A stretch of 64,000 bases of DNA from Tipula vernalis (taxonomy: Eukaryota; Arthropoda; Insecta; Diptera; Tipulidae). The position numbers were made by a program, and so were the translations under genes. The stretch spans positions 327,395,106-327,459,105 of the forward strand of contig OY282558.1 in the NCBI GenBank assembly GCA_958295665.1, given 5' to 3'. The notes beneath the pieces were generated by a model. It was given only the letters and a program-made list of their open reading frames with translations, was not told the DNA's origin and did no database searches. Shown one piece after another: positions 32,494-44,400 of the stretch. Positions within the stretch are counted from its first letter, which is position 1; the number at the start of each line of letters is the position of its first letter.

Positions 32494-35400
32494 TTATAAA
32501 ATCTTTTGACTTTTTAGAATTAGTTCCAAAATACTAAACGGGCATTCATTTTCATATAATTTCCAGCAGTTTTCACTGTCATCGTGATTTCTAACAGCGT
32601 TGCTGTAATCATCGTTTATTTCACTCTCAGTTGGTATCCTAAAAATGTAAACATTATTTATTGATAATTTTTACGACAACATTTCAAACACTTACGTAAA
32701 CAGAATACGGAAAATATCATGAAATAATGAGTTTCCTTTGGGCTTTAGAAAATGTTTGGCTTCACATATCGCTCTTAAAAGGCATGTTCTGACTTGTAAC
32801 CCTTTGCTAAAATTGAATACGAAAAATAAAGAATAATTAATAGAATTCAACTCTCTACCTAGAATTATACTTACTATTCAAAAATTGATTCAATTTGGCT
32901 ATATAAATCACGACGTTCACGATAAGATTTGTGTACCCAATCATCATGATTCTCTACATTGTTCACCTCTTCTTTTTGTACTGTTTTTTCTATTGAACGT
33001 TTCCCTCGATAAAATGCTGGTGACATAGGTTGTGGAGGTTTAATAAAATCAAAACGTCTTCTTGATTTTGGTTGAAATGATGGTGGTTTAAATTGGCTGA
33101 ATGTATTACGATTTGATAAATCTTCGGTCCAGTAACGCCTTGACGAATTTGGTGTATCCATCATATTTGCTTCTATCGGTGCATTGATATTTTTAAAAAT
33201 ATCATCTTTCCATCCACCGGATGGCATGAATATATCACCGTGATGATCATTATCCCATCCTGTGTGCAAATGATCATGGTAATCTGTATCGTGATGATGA
33301 AATATTTCTGGTGGCACTGTTGGATGTGGTGGTGGTGGTGGTGGTGGTGGTCGTGCTTCAGTAGTTGTGGTTCGGTGATGTGGTCGAATTATTTTTTCGG
33401 GTAGTGGATAATAGAAATCAACCTCAGCCAAATAATTGTAGGCTCGTGGCGTACTAAAAATTAAACCCTTAACACCTGCCATAGTAACCTAATGAGAAAA
33501 AATTAACATTAATTAATAATTAATAATTGTTCGGAATTTGAATTTATAAAATTTTAGTAGTTTACAATAATATGATCTAATTTTTCGGCATTTTTTATAG
33601 ACAAATATATTAATTGTTCATGGCAATCCCAATATTTTCGATTTGGTAAATCAAAAAAATACAGAGGCCAATCGCTCATAATATACGCTGATTTACCAAA
33701 TCGAAAATATTGGGATTGCCATGAACAATTAAAATATTTGTCTATACAAAATGCCGAAAAATCAACTTATTACAGACAGACAAATTAAATTCTTAACAAT
33801 AATATGATCGCCGCCACTGCTGCTGTTTTAAATTTTCACGCATGCAATTATTTTGGAAAAACAAATTCCTGTTTTGTTTTATTTTTAAAGCTTAATTTTA
33901 GTTATGGGAGAAACATATTTTTTTAAAATCCAGACGTTCCGCTAAAGGATAAAAAAGTTATACGTGAAATAGCTCGTGTAGAGCCCTTAGTAAAGAAAAG
34001 CGGGATAAGATTAACCAATAGTAGAAGTAGTTACACTCAATTTCGCTGCTAAATGTTAAAAATAAAAATTAATTTTGTGTTGTGTAGCCTGTTTTCTCGT
34101 TATTAAAATAATAGTTATTTGTGTATCAAGAGCGCAAAGTGCCAGTTTGTCACGCGAGAAAGGAAATTGCTGGCCGACGGGACGGAGGCCAGCAACCTTT
34201 CGAGCGTGACAAACAACTTTGCGGACGTGTTTTACACTTTATTTTTCCTACAATCATTTTAAAAAATATAATAAAAAGATAATTTTGTAGTAAAATTTAC
34301 TATACTGACAATACGATTTTATTTTAGGATCTTTCAATCGAGTAGTCAAAGATTTTTTTTATTTTTCATAAAGAAAAACAAAAATTTGGTTTGATGTTTT
34401 ATACAAACATTAGTCTTTCTTTAAACATGCGTGCGGTTTCAAGTTTTGTCACACTTTTCTAAGAGAAACGTGTGACAAAGTAATTTGTTTATTAACTGTC
34501 AAAAAAACAGACACTTTGGGCTTTGAAAACAGAGAAAAAAAGCCTGCTTTTCACGGCGATTGTAGGAAAAATTATTTTCGGTTCAGCCATATGATTGGGG
34601 TAATTAAAGAGTAAAAAACTGTTTATTGCAAGAATATTGTAATTTGATTCTCAGTATATTTTTTAGTAAGTCGATTCATCTTACTCGACTTCGAGTATGG
34701 AAGACATCAAAATGTTGATACGTTCCGATTCAAAATCCGATTCGTTATCTTCAAGCTCGTCGGGAGAGGATTTACCTGCATTGAGAAAAATGCAGATTCA
34801 ATTTTTTTTAGAATCATCGGAAAATATACTAACCACAAATTTGTTTGCCACATTCGATTGAAAAGCTTAGTTGTATACTCATTAATGGGTAAATAGTCAA
34901 AAACCTGAAATATAAGTATAAAATTGTAATGTTACGCGGCGTTGAAGAAGATAGTGTACAAAACGAGTGCTAGTAACATTGTGGTATCTGGCTAATGCAT
35001 ATATTTTGCGGGGAAATGTCAAACCTATTTGATATAAGCATGAGATCTGCCCAGTAGAGTAACTACAAATTTCGGGCCCCCACAACATTCTTTGGGCCCC
35101 TAAAAAGGCTCCTTGTACCTATGAACAAGTAAAGCTTTTAGTGAAAATGTTATTTCTTCCTATTGTCTAGTCTCGCATTAATTAAAAGTATCTGATTTTG
35201 AGAGTAGATGACATGAAACATCTTGCAACTCAATGCTCTGACGATTTCTAAATATAATAATTTCGAAATAATCAAAGAAATGTCGAATTTTCAAATTATA
35301 TTGAATATTCTAGAAAGTTCTCAAATATCAAATTATCCGTAAGTTTTGTTAAAAAAATTGTATAAGCCTAAAATATGTAGCTATTTGCATAAATTGTCAA

Positions 35401-38400
35401 TTAGTTGTAAGTTTGATAATTAATTTAGACAAGTTTGGGTTAACTTAACTTTTAACGTTGAGTCTTTTTCATACTTTTAGGTTTTTGCTAAAACATTTTA
35501 TGTGTTTGCAAAAAATCAAGAACTTATAATGTCATAAATTTTCAATTAGTAAAGCTTTTTAAACCAAATCATTTTACTCAGAAATTCGATTTTACAAAGG
35601 TAACAGAATTTAGAGATGATTTAGTATATTTGTTCTCAAAGTAAATTATCAAGAACTTTTAGTCAAACCAAGCCATTTTACTAGGAAACTTGGTATTATA
35701 GTATAAGCTTTCGTTTATCGAAGCTTTCTGAATCAAATCATTTTACTCAGAAATTTGGTACTAAAAAAGGTTACGGAATTTTGGGATAAATTTAGAATAT
35801 TTGTTTTCAATAAGCTTTAAGCTTGACAATTAATCCATAATTTTTCGGTTTGAACTTAACATTTTTGAGTTTTTAATTAATTTCAGGTTTTAAATAAAAT
35901 GTTTGATGAGCATAAATTAAGTATTTGACAAATTTGTCAAGAGCTTTAGTTTTAAGAGCTTCCACTTATCGAAGCTTTTTAAACAAACCATTTTACTTCG
36001 AAATTTGATATTGCAAGGGATGACGGAATTTTGGGTAGGATTTAGAATATTTGTGTTCAATGTACATTATTAAGAGCTTTTCAAACCAAACTATTTGACT
36101 TTCAAATTAGATATTATAAAGGAAGGTGGTATTTTGGGATTAATTTATACTATTTGTTTGCAATGAGCTTTAAGCTTGATAATTTATTTTTTCTTTCTCG
36201 GTATGTTTTGTGCCTTTCCATAAATTCTGTATTTCGTTAAAATGTTTTTTGAACATAAATCAAGCATTTGCAGGAAATGTCAAGAACTTTTATTTTTAAG
36301 AGCTTTCACTTATCGAAGCTTTTCAACTTAAATTATTTTACTAAGAAATTTAATATTACAAAGGTATTTTTTGGAAAAAATTCAGAATGTTTGGTGTCAA
36401 TGTAAATATGGTATCCTTCATCCAAAATGTATTTCCATTTTCGAGCGTTTCATTTGTAAGAAAAGCAATTGGTTTACTCATGTTTAATTTTGTGGACATA
36501 TTCCGGCCATCATTCAAAAGTGGTGTTAATGTCAAAATGGCTGCCATCATAGCGAAAAGTAAAACTTTAACCAACCTATTTTCGTTTCATTTTAAAATAT
36601 CTAATATTAAAATATTAAAATTCATTTTAAAATATGTTAAAATAAATTGGCCATTAGGATGACGGAGGCTCGTCTGTCCTCTTTGAATGACAACCATCAG
36701 CCCATTAAATAAATAATAATTGTGAAACCATCAAATTGGATATTAATACACTAGAATAAAGACAGGTTACGGTGAAGAGGATAGGAAATGGCAATGGTGT
36801 TGTCTGGTTTGCTATCTATTAACCGCTTAGGAGACTGCAATAGAGTTAAATCTGTCTCATCTTATAATCATCTGTCTCATCTTATATCTATCCATCGGTT
36901 TTGATATGTATAAATGAGGGTAAGATGTGTGCCCATGAAATTTTATTTGTTGATTCTCGTTATACTTATAGTACCTAATTGAATTATTGATAAGTCTAGG
37001 TTTTATTAGAGATGATTAGTTTTAGTTAAATTTTTATGTTTAAATGGTTTTTAATGTTTATATTAATTCTTGTTGCACAATTTAAGTAATAAAATTTGGT
37101 ATTATGGTGATTTATTAATTAAATTTAGTTTTTAAAACTGCCTGGGAATTGTTATATTAATTTTATTTGTTGATTCCTGATATACTTATAGTACCTAATT
37201 GAATTATTGATGAGTCTAGGATGTTATGGCGCCGAAACATTAACATTTTAAATTATTTTATATAAATTTAGGTTCTAATAAAGGTTCTAAGATTCTCGAG
37301 TAACATCGAACTATCAAAAAAACGAACTATCAAACTCGAAAATCTCGAATAAACTGACTGTTTCGAAACACCGAATCACCAATGTGTGTTTGGAGTTACG
37401 CAAAACGTATAATACAAATAAATCAACCCATAGCAAACTCAAAAATCGTTGTCGTTTGCTGTCAAAAGCTTTGATTTCAAACGAGTTTAGCTAATTTTCT
37501 TCTAAATCTAAATATCGGTCAGAACCTAAAGGCATTATTATTTCTATATAGTCAGAACCGAGAGGAGATGGTTGAGCCTATCTTAACCGTTGTGTCTATA
37601 CCCAAAAAATTATACACTATTCTATACCCGACCCACCCGGGTGGCCACATGTATTTTCTTGTTAATATCGAAAATGTTTGTATTTGCCAGTGTATTATTG
37701 CCTTTATTTATTTTAATATACTATTTTAAACGTTATAAAACAAAAAAAATAAATAAAAAATGGGGAATCCCCGGTTAATGCTAGTAAAACAAAACAGAAA
37801 AGAATCGTTTAGGTGAGCTGAGGAAATTAGAGTAGGTGTGGTATTCAAATGGAAAGGTTGATTGCGGAAGTGATTTTTTTTGTAAATAAATATATATGTG
37901 AGTGATAAAATGGCGGACCACAGAGACATTTCAAATGCTGAGTTTAGACGGTAAGATTTATTATTTGGATGATCCGTTCGGTTTTTTTACATTTATATAC
38001 ACATTTTTGCCCTAGTTTGTCGTATGAAGATGATTTTGTTGACGACGGCTTAGAAGATGACTTCCTACAGCAGCGGATAGAAACGTGGAAGATTCAGACA
38101 TAGAGGACGTTTATGAAGATCATGAAGTCCAAATTGAAGTGTCTGATGAAGAAATTTTCAGCGATAGTGAAGTTGAAGGAGAAACTGGAAGTGCAAATTG
38201 TAATAATTCGCCTTATCTAAAAGGAAAAGATGGATCGATATGGGAGACAAAATCCTCCTCAAAGGCAAACATTGAGACACAATATTCTCAGGAGTCAACG
38301 AAGTGGGCCATCGCGATCGACCGAAATGTTATCTGTAAGAGATACCTTCAAGTGTATATTTACGGACGTCATGTGTGAAATAATCATTAGACACACAAAC

Positions 38401-41400
38401 AGGAAGGCCAATGAAGTATACACAGAACACAATATTCTAAATCGGGATAAACCGTAGAAAATCTGGAAATTATTGACATTTCAGTATTCAGTATTCAGTA
38501 TTCAGTATTCAGTATTCAGTATTCAGTATTCTGAATTCAGTATTCAGTATTCAGTATTCAGTATTCTGTATTCAGTATTCAGTATTCAGTATTTAGTATT
38601 CAGTATTCAGTATTCTGAATTCAGTATTCAGTATTCTGTATTCTGTATTCTGTATTCTGTATTCTGTATTCTGTATTCTGTATTCAGTATTCAGTATTCA
38701 GTATTCTGTATTCAGTATTCTGTATTCAGTATTCTGTATTCTGTATTCTGTATTCTGTATTCAGTATTCAGTATTCAGTATTCTGTATTCTGTATTCAGT
38801 ATTCAGTATTCAGTATTCAGTATTCAGTATTTAGTATTCTGTATTCAGTATTCTGTTTTCTGTATTCTGTATTCTGTATTCAGTATTCAGTATTCAGTAT
38901 TCAGTATTCAGTATTCAGTATTCTGTATTCTGTATTCTGAATTTAGTATTCTGTATTCAGTATTCAGTATTCTGTATTCTGTATTCAGTATTCAGTATTC
39001 AGTATTTAGTATTCTGTATTCAGTATTCTGTATTCTGTATTCTGTATTCTGTATTCTGTATTCTGTATTCTGTATTCAGTATTCAGTATTCAGTATAAAA
39101 AAAAATTTTTTGTGTAAAGATTCACCCAGTATATGCCGTCCAAACCGGCAAAATATGGGATCAAAGTATGGTGGGTTTGCGATGCTGCTAACTCTTACCC
39201 AATAACGGGGCAGATATATACGGGTAAGCAACCATCAGGCAGGGAAATCAATCAAGGAGAGCGGGTTGTCAAGGACCTATGCGACCGTTTCAAAGGGTCT
39301 GGGAAAAATATAGTAACTGACAATTTTTTTACAACATTGCCGCTTGCTCGTTTATTGATCTCTTGGGACTTATCAATAGTCGGGACATTAAAAAAAAATA
39401 AACCCTATGTTCCAAAAGAAATGTTGCCGTCCAGATCTCGGGAAATTTATTCGTCAATTTTTGGATTCAGCGATGATAATATTACACTTTGTTCGTATGT
39501 CCCCAAAAAAAATAAGAGTGTATTATTATTATCTACGCAGCATTATACGGATTCAGTAATTGGAGACAAAAAAAAACCGGAAATCATTCATTATTACAAT
39601 GGAAAAAAAGGTGGAGTAGATAATATGGACAAACTGGTCACTCATTATACAACCAAACGAAGGACGAAAAGATGGCCTGTAGCATTTTTTTACAATATAA
39701 TTGATGTAGCTTGCGTCGCGGCTTACAAAATTTACATAGAAAATAACCCGGCTAGATCAAACAAAACACACAATCGTCGAGAATTCTTGAAAGATCTTGT
39801 GCTTCAATTAGCTCTACCGCATGTGTCAGATCGATCAACCATACCAAATGTATATAGAAATTTTAATTCACGTTCAGGGATAGAATGCATACTTGGCAAA
39901 CCGCTCTATGTACCAATAAACCAGGAATTGACAACGTCTGGAGTACCTAATGTGTTACGCAACAACGATGGCCGAATTCCTCAAGTTGGCAAATGCTGGA
40001 TTTGTTTGTCTTCCGATCCCAAAAAACGACGAAATTCACGGAAATCCTGTAGTATCTGTAGAAGACCAGTATGTGTAGAACATACGAACACTCAAATAAA
40101 GTGTTCTAAGTGTTAATAGTTTTAATTTTTTTTGTAAATTTTTACCAAATTGAATTTCTTATTTTGTAAACATATTTTTAATAACCAACTGAATTATTTA
40201 TGTGATAATTTTTGATTTTTTCTGTGATGAAATGTTGATTTAAACAATAAAATGTTATACAAATAGCATATTCAGTGTTTTTTTTAAATGGCCACCCGGG
40301 TGGCCGGGTATAGACTACAAGAGTAATAATATTGGTAAACGAATAATTTAGTTCAGCAATAATTTTTAGTTAACTTCTGTTCAAAGATCAATAAAAAATA
40401 AGTAGTTCTTGGATGTCAAGGAGTAGGGATAGTCTAACTGTGAAATTGAAAAAGTTACGAGCATTTTAAATCGAAATGGCCACCCGGGTGCCCGGGTATA
40501 GACACAAGGGTTAAGAAAATAATTAATAGCAACAGGAACGATTTCTTTTTTTTGTAAAAATTTGAACACCCCCTTTTCTTAAAAATTCCTAGAAATGTAC
40601 CGTTCTGCAAATTTGCACTTTAAGCTTAATCTGATCTATCTAATCTTAAATGTGAACTAATAAAGGAAATATGGTGGGCCCCAACAACCGTGTGACCACG
40701 GCGGCTGCGTAAGTTGCGGGTACCTAGTTACGCCACTGGATCTGCCCACAGATGCATTGTGCATGTTACGTATTGAAATGGTTCAGAACATGAAGCTATT
40801 TATATCAAATATAGGTTTGAACAAATAAAGGGACTTCCAGATGTGTTAGCAACTATTGATGGAAGTCATTTCCAGATACCCAGAGGATATAAAAATTATA
40901 AAAAAATATTACAATATTTTGCTTGGGCCGGATAAATAATTTTACGATATTCATGTCGGAGAGTCAGGAATCGTACGAGAGATTTCAAATCGCTAATTAA
41001 ACAAAAGACGTATTATATTGGAAAATTCTGCCTACCCGTGCCTTTCTTAACTTATAAAACCATTTCGAGATCTAGGAAACCTTTCTGATTCTGAAAAATG
41101 TTTTAATTTAATTAATGCTTGCGAACTATACAATATGTACATGCATCAACAAAAATGATGTGATAGATGCTGAACCAGAAATTGATCCAACAGCTGATGT
41201 GAGAGTTGAGGAAAACCTTATTATGGAGGAAGCTAATTACAGAAGACAAGAACCGCTAGAAGAAAGGTGCTGTATTTAGTATTAATATTAAAATAACATT
41301 AATTTTATTTCGTAAGGGCATTTAGAATTTCCGTATGCCTTTCCTCCCTGTTCCGGTCTTTATTACTGGCATAGTCTTATAGGATTTATTGGTTCTTAAA

Positions 41401-44400
41401 TGCGAATCTTTACTTTATTCCTGGAAATTTTTAATTTTTGCCTCATTATTATTTCGATTTTAACTCATGCCATTTTTGTCGCTATTACTTTTGCGTTTTT
41501 TCTTTTTTGCTAATTAAAATACTGTAATTTACTGCAATTATTGGGGTATAATTCACATTTATCCTACAAGTTTCGAAGATTCCAATTCTGTAACGAATAT
41601 CTGTTGTCATTCTTTATTTTCCTATCCGCGCTTGGTGGAAAACCACTGTAAAAATTCAAAATTGAATATTCAGACCATTTCCCAAATTTGCTCACACAAT
41701 TATTTCTTTTTTTCCAAATTATACATCTTTTAGCGCACAAGCAACTATATGCATTTTGCTCAAGCGAATAAAAGTACGAAAAAAAAAATAAATATTTTTA
41801 TGTATAATGGTGGGAGAAATTTAGTGATTTTTGAGCCATCAAAATTTGTATATACAAAGGACCAAAACTCACTAAATGGAGATCAGATCGATATTGATGA
41901 GACAGATTGACCAATCAGTTAAATAACAGTTTTTCAACCATCAGTTCGAAACTTAATATTAAATAATTAAATACAGAGTAATACCAACACCCAATTATTT
42001 TAAATTTACTCAGCATGAGGAATCAACAGATCAAACGTTCTGTAGTAAGTATGTCCTAATCACCCTAGTAACATTAAACAGCCCAATTGGTGACGGGTCT
42101 GCCAGCTGCCCCATTAGAAACGGCCATAAGCTTTGCGGAAAGGCATCCGGGCCTCTTCTGCTAGCAACGCGCCACTAATCCCCCTTCTCTTACTAACCTA
42201 CCCTCTTAAAGGGACCTAAATTTCCATAAAGAAGATCAGTACGGCCAAGCCTTAAGCTCACCATTTGGCTACGGTCGCCAAAAACTCTCAAGAGGATCCC
42301 AATCTACATGGGTCTGAAAATTTTTGTTCTAAACTTCCCTATTTTTGTTTAAAAGTCACCCTTGATCAAAATTCTGGTACTTTTGGTCCACAAACTCTAA
42401 CAAAAAATGCGGTAAAATCTATGATTTCAGCCGTGTTACCATAAACCCCACAACCGACCAATATACCTCAACCGGCCTTGAGCTCGGATATATGTTTTTT
42501 TTTTTAAATTTCTTTTTTAAATTTAAATTTGATTTAATTCGGGCCCCAAGCTAATCGAGGTAAAAACGGTTAGTTGTCTTCAGCTCTACTCATCAGCTCA
42601 CTTCTGGAACTACCACAGGGAGTGACAGCTTGCGAAGCGAAAAATCAAGTTGAAACTGCTTTTCAGACCTGAGACCACTTGATTGGCTATAGCACGGGTT
42701 CGCATGAAATTGGCATTTTATATTTTCAAAATTCCATAATAACAAAATGATCCAACAAGGGGACGGAATGTATTATTCTAAAAGTTAATCGTGTAATACA
42801 AATATGCAAATAAAGATGAGACACCACCACGGATATGAATAAGTCCTGCGATTCTGAAGCAATTAGTTTTATAGCTTTTTTTTAAAAATAATTTATTATG
42901 TTAATTCACTTCATGCTGCACAATCTGTTGTGAATGAGCTACAGTTCAAAACAGGGTATGTTAGCTTGGGGTACAAAATATATGTCAATAAAACAAGCAA
43001 ATAAAACAAATAAATAAAAAATAAAATAAATATGCTGATAGCATTAAAATCGTGCTGTGACAGATTAATCTCGAATCCGCGATTATCTAGTTGGTGCCTG
43101 TCGGGAATATTAGACTACTAAGGGATTGTAGCGATCCTTTTACTAAGTCTGATGCCAGATTTCGCGAATTTGTTAAATTCCAAAAGTGTGTTTTATTGAT
43201 GTGAAAGGGTATACGGTTCACCGTTTATTTGCGAATATTTGTAATAAATCGACCCAGCATTTCCTTTTGGTACGCATATGTGCGTATCACTGAAAATGCC
43301 ACCATGTAATAATTTCATTTCAAAAATTGATTTTGGAATTTATTTTCTCATTCCACCGAACCCAGGGGGTCAATTCTCGTTCTATGAAAAAACCTAATGA
43401 AAAAAATGTTTCCATTTTGTTTCCATCAAGTCGTTTTCATTTATAACATTCCACACAACGACAATAAGCGATTCGACAATAAGCGATTTTGTTGTTCAAA
43501 TGAAAAGGAGTTATTTTCATAGTAAGCTACGCTGTAAACACATATTTTATCGAGTTTCAAACAGATTTCCGCTAGATGACACAGCAAATGGTTTAAATGT
43601 TAGCTAAATAAATGATAAAGTAGATTTAGTTAAACAGTTTAAGTCATTGCCTGTCAAAATATAAAATAAATTAGAAAAATGACCAAATTATTTTTAAAAC
43701 TTAACTAAATTAATTATTTGGAGGCTTTTCTTAGTTAAACGGAATAGTTTTTAATAGATTTACTTATTAGTTAAATTTAAAGTGAATCATATTGTAGTTT
43801 CAATGCACATTTAATACTAAAAATACAAATACAAATTTAGTTTTTATAAAATGTTATTTCCATATTTATGATGAAAAAATTTTTTTGACATCATTTTTTC
43901 CATCTCAAGGAGCATGAATCGGAATCAGATAAATGTTACAACGTTAACGAATAAGAATAATAATCACCAAATTCGCTTTTCTAGAAGAATTGCGGGTCGT
44001 CAAATAATGTGCAATAATTACTATTGAGATATTTTAATTTGACGTTTATTTTGTTCTTAATTTATCGATCCGAGATTTATTGGTGGAGTTTAGGGCAAAG
44101 TAAATCTTTTTTAGCTTCTAAAAAAAATATTTCTGGCCTAAATTTAAAATTTGGCTTATAAAATATTTTTATTTTATCAAATTTTAAGCTATGAAAGTCG
44201 AATTACCTTATTCTTGAAGGGAAATTAAAAATATTTGGAATGGATTGGGTACGCTATCCCAAAATAAAATTCCCAATTACAAAATCCCAAAATCAAAATC
44301 CCAGTTTACAAAACCCCAATTTACAAAAATCCCAAAAGTCAAAATCCCAAAAGACAAAATCCCAAAAGACAAAATCAATTGGAGATGCACCTACTGAGAG

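Larger units (their letters stand above)
37587..40510 (+). mobile_element. piggyBac-type transposon, 2.9 kb, TTAA-flanked
   Basis: TTAA stands at 37583-37586 and 40511-40514. The terminal inverted repeats are CCGTTGTGTCTATACCC and, reversed, CCCTTGTGTCTATACCC. Subterminal palindromes of the form GGCCACCCGGGTGGCC occur at about 37633, 40290 and 40478. TTAA duplication and the encoded transposase identify piggyBac. The element sits in intron 1 of DM4/12 gene A in the opposite orientation. Confidence 0.9.

Noticed and set aside
36356..36574. 72-codon minus-strand frame with a hydrophobic start
   Set aside because: Falls partly in the degenerate tandem repeat and has no recognised homologue.
38473..38940. 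155-codon open frame
   Set aside because: It is the 7-bp array read as a heptapeptide cycle, not a gene.
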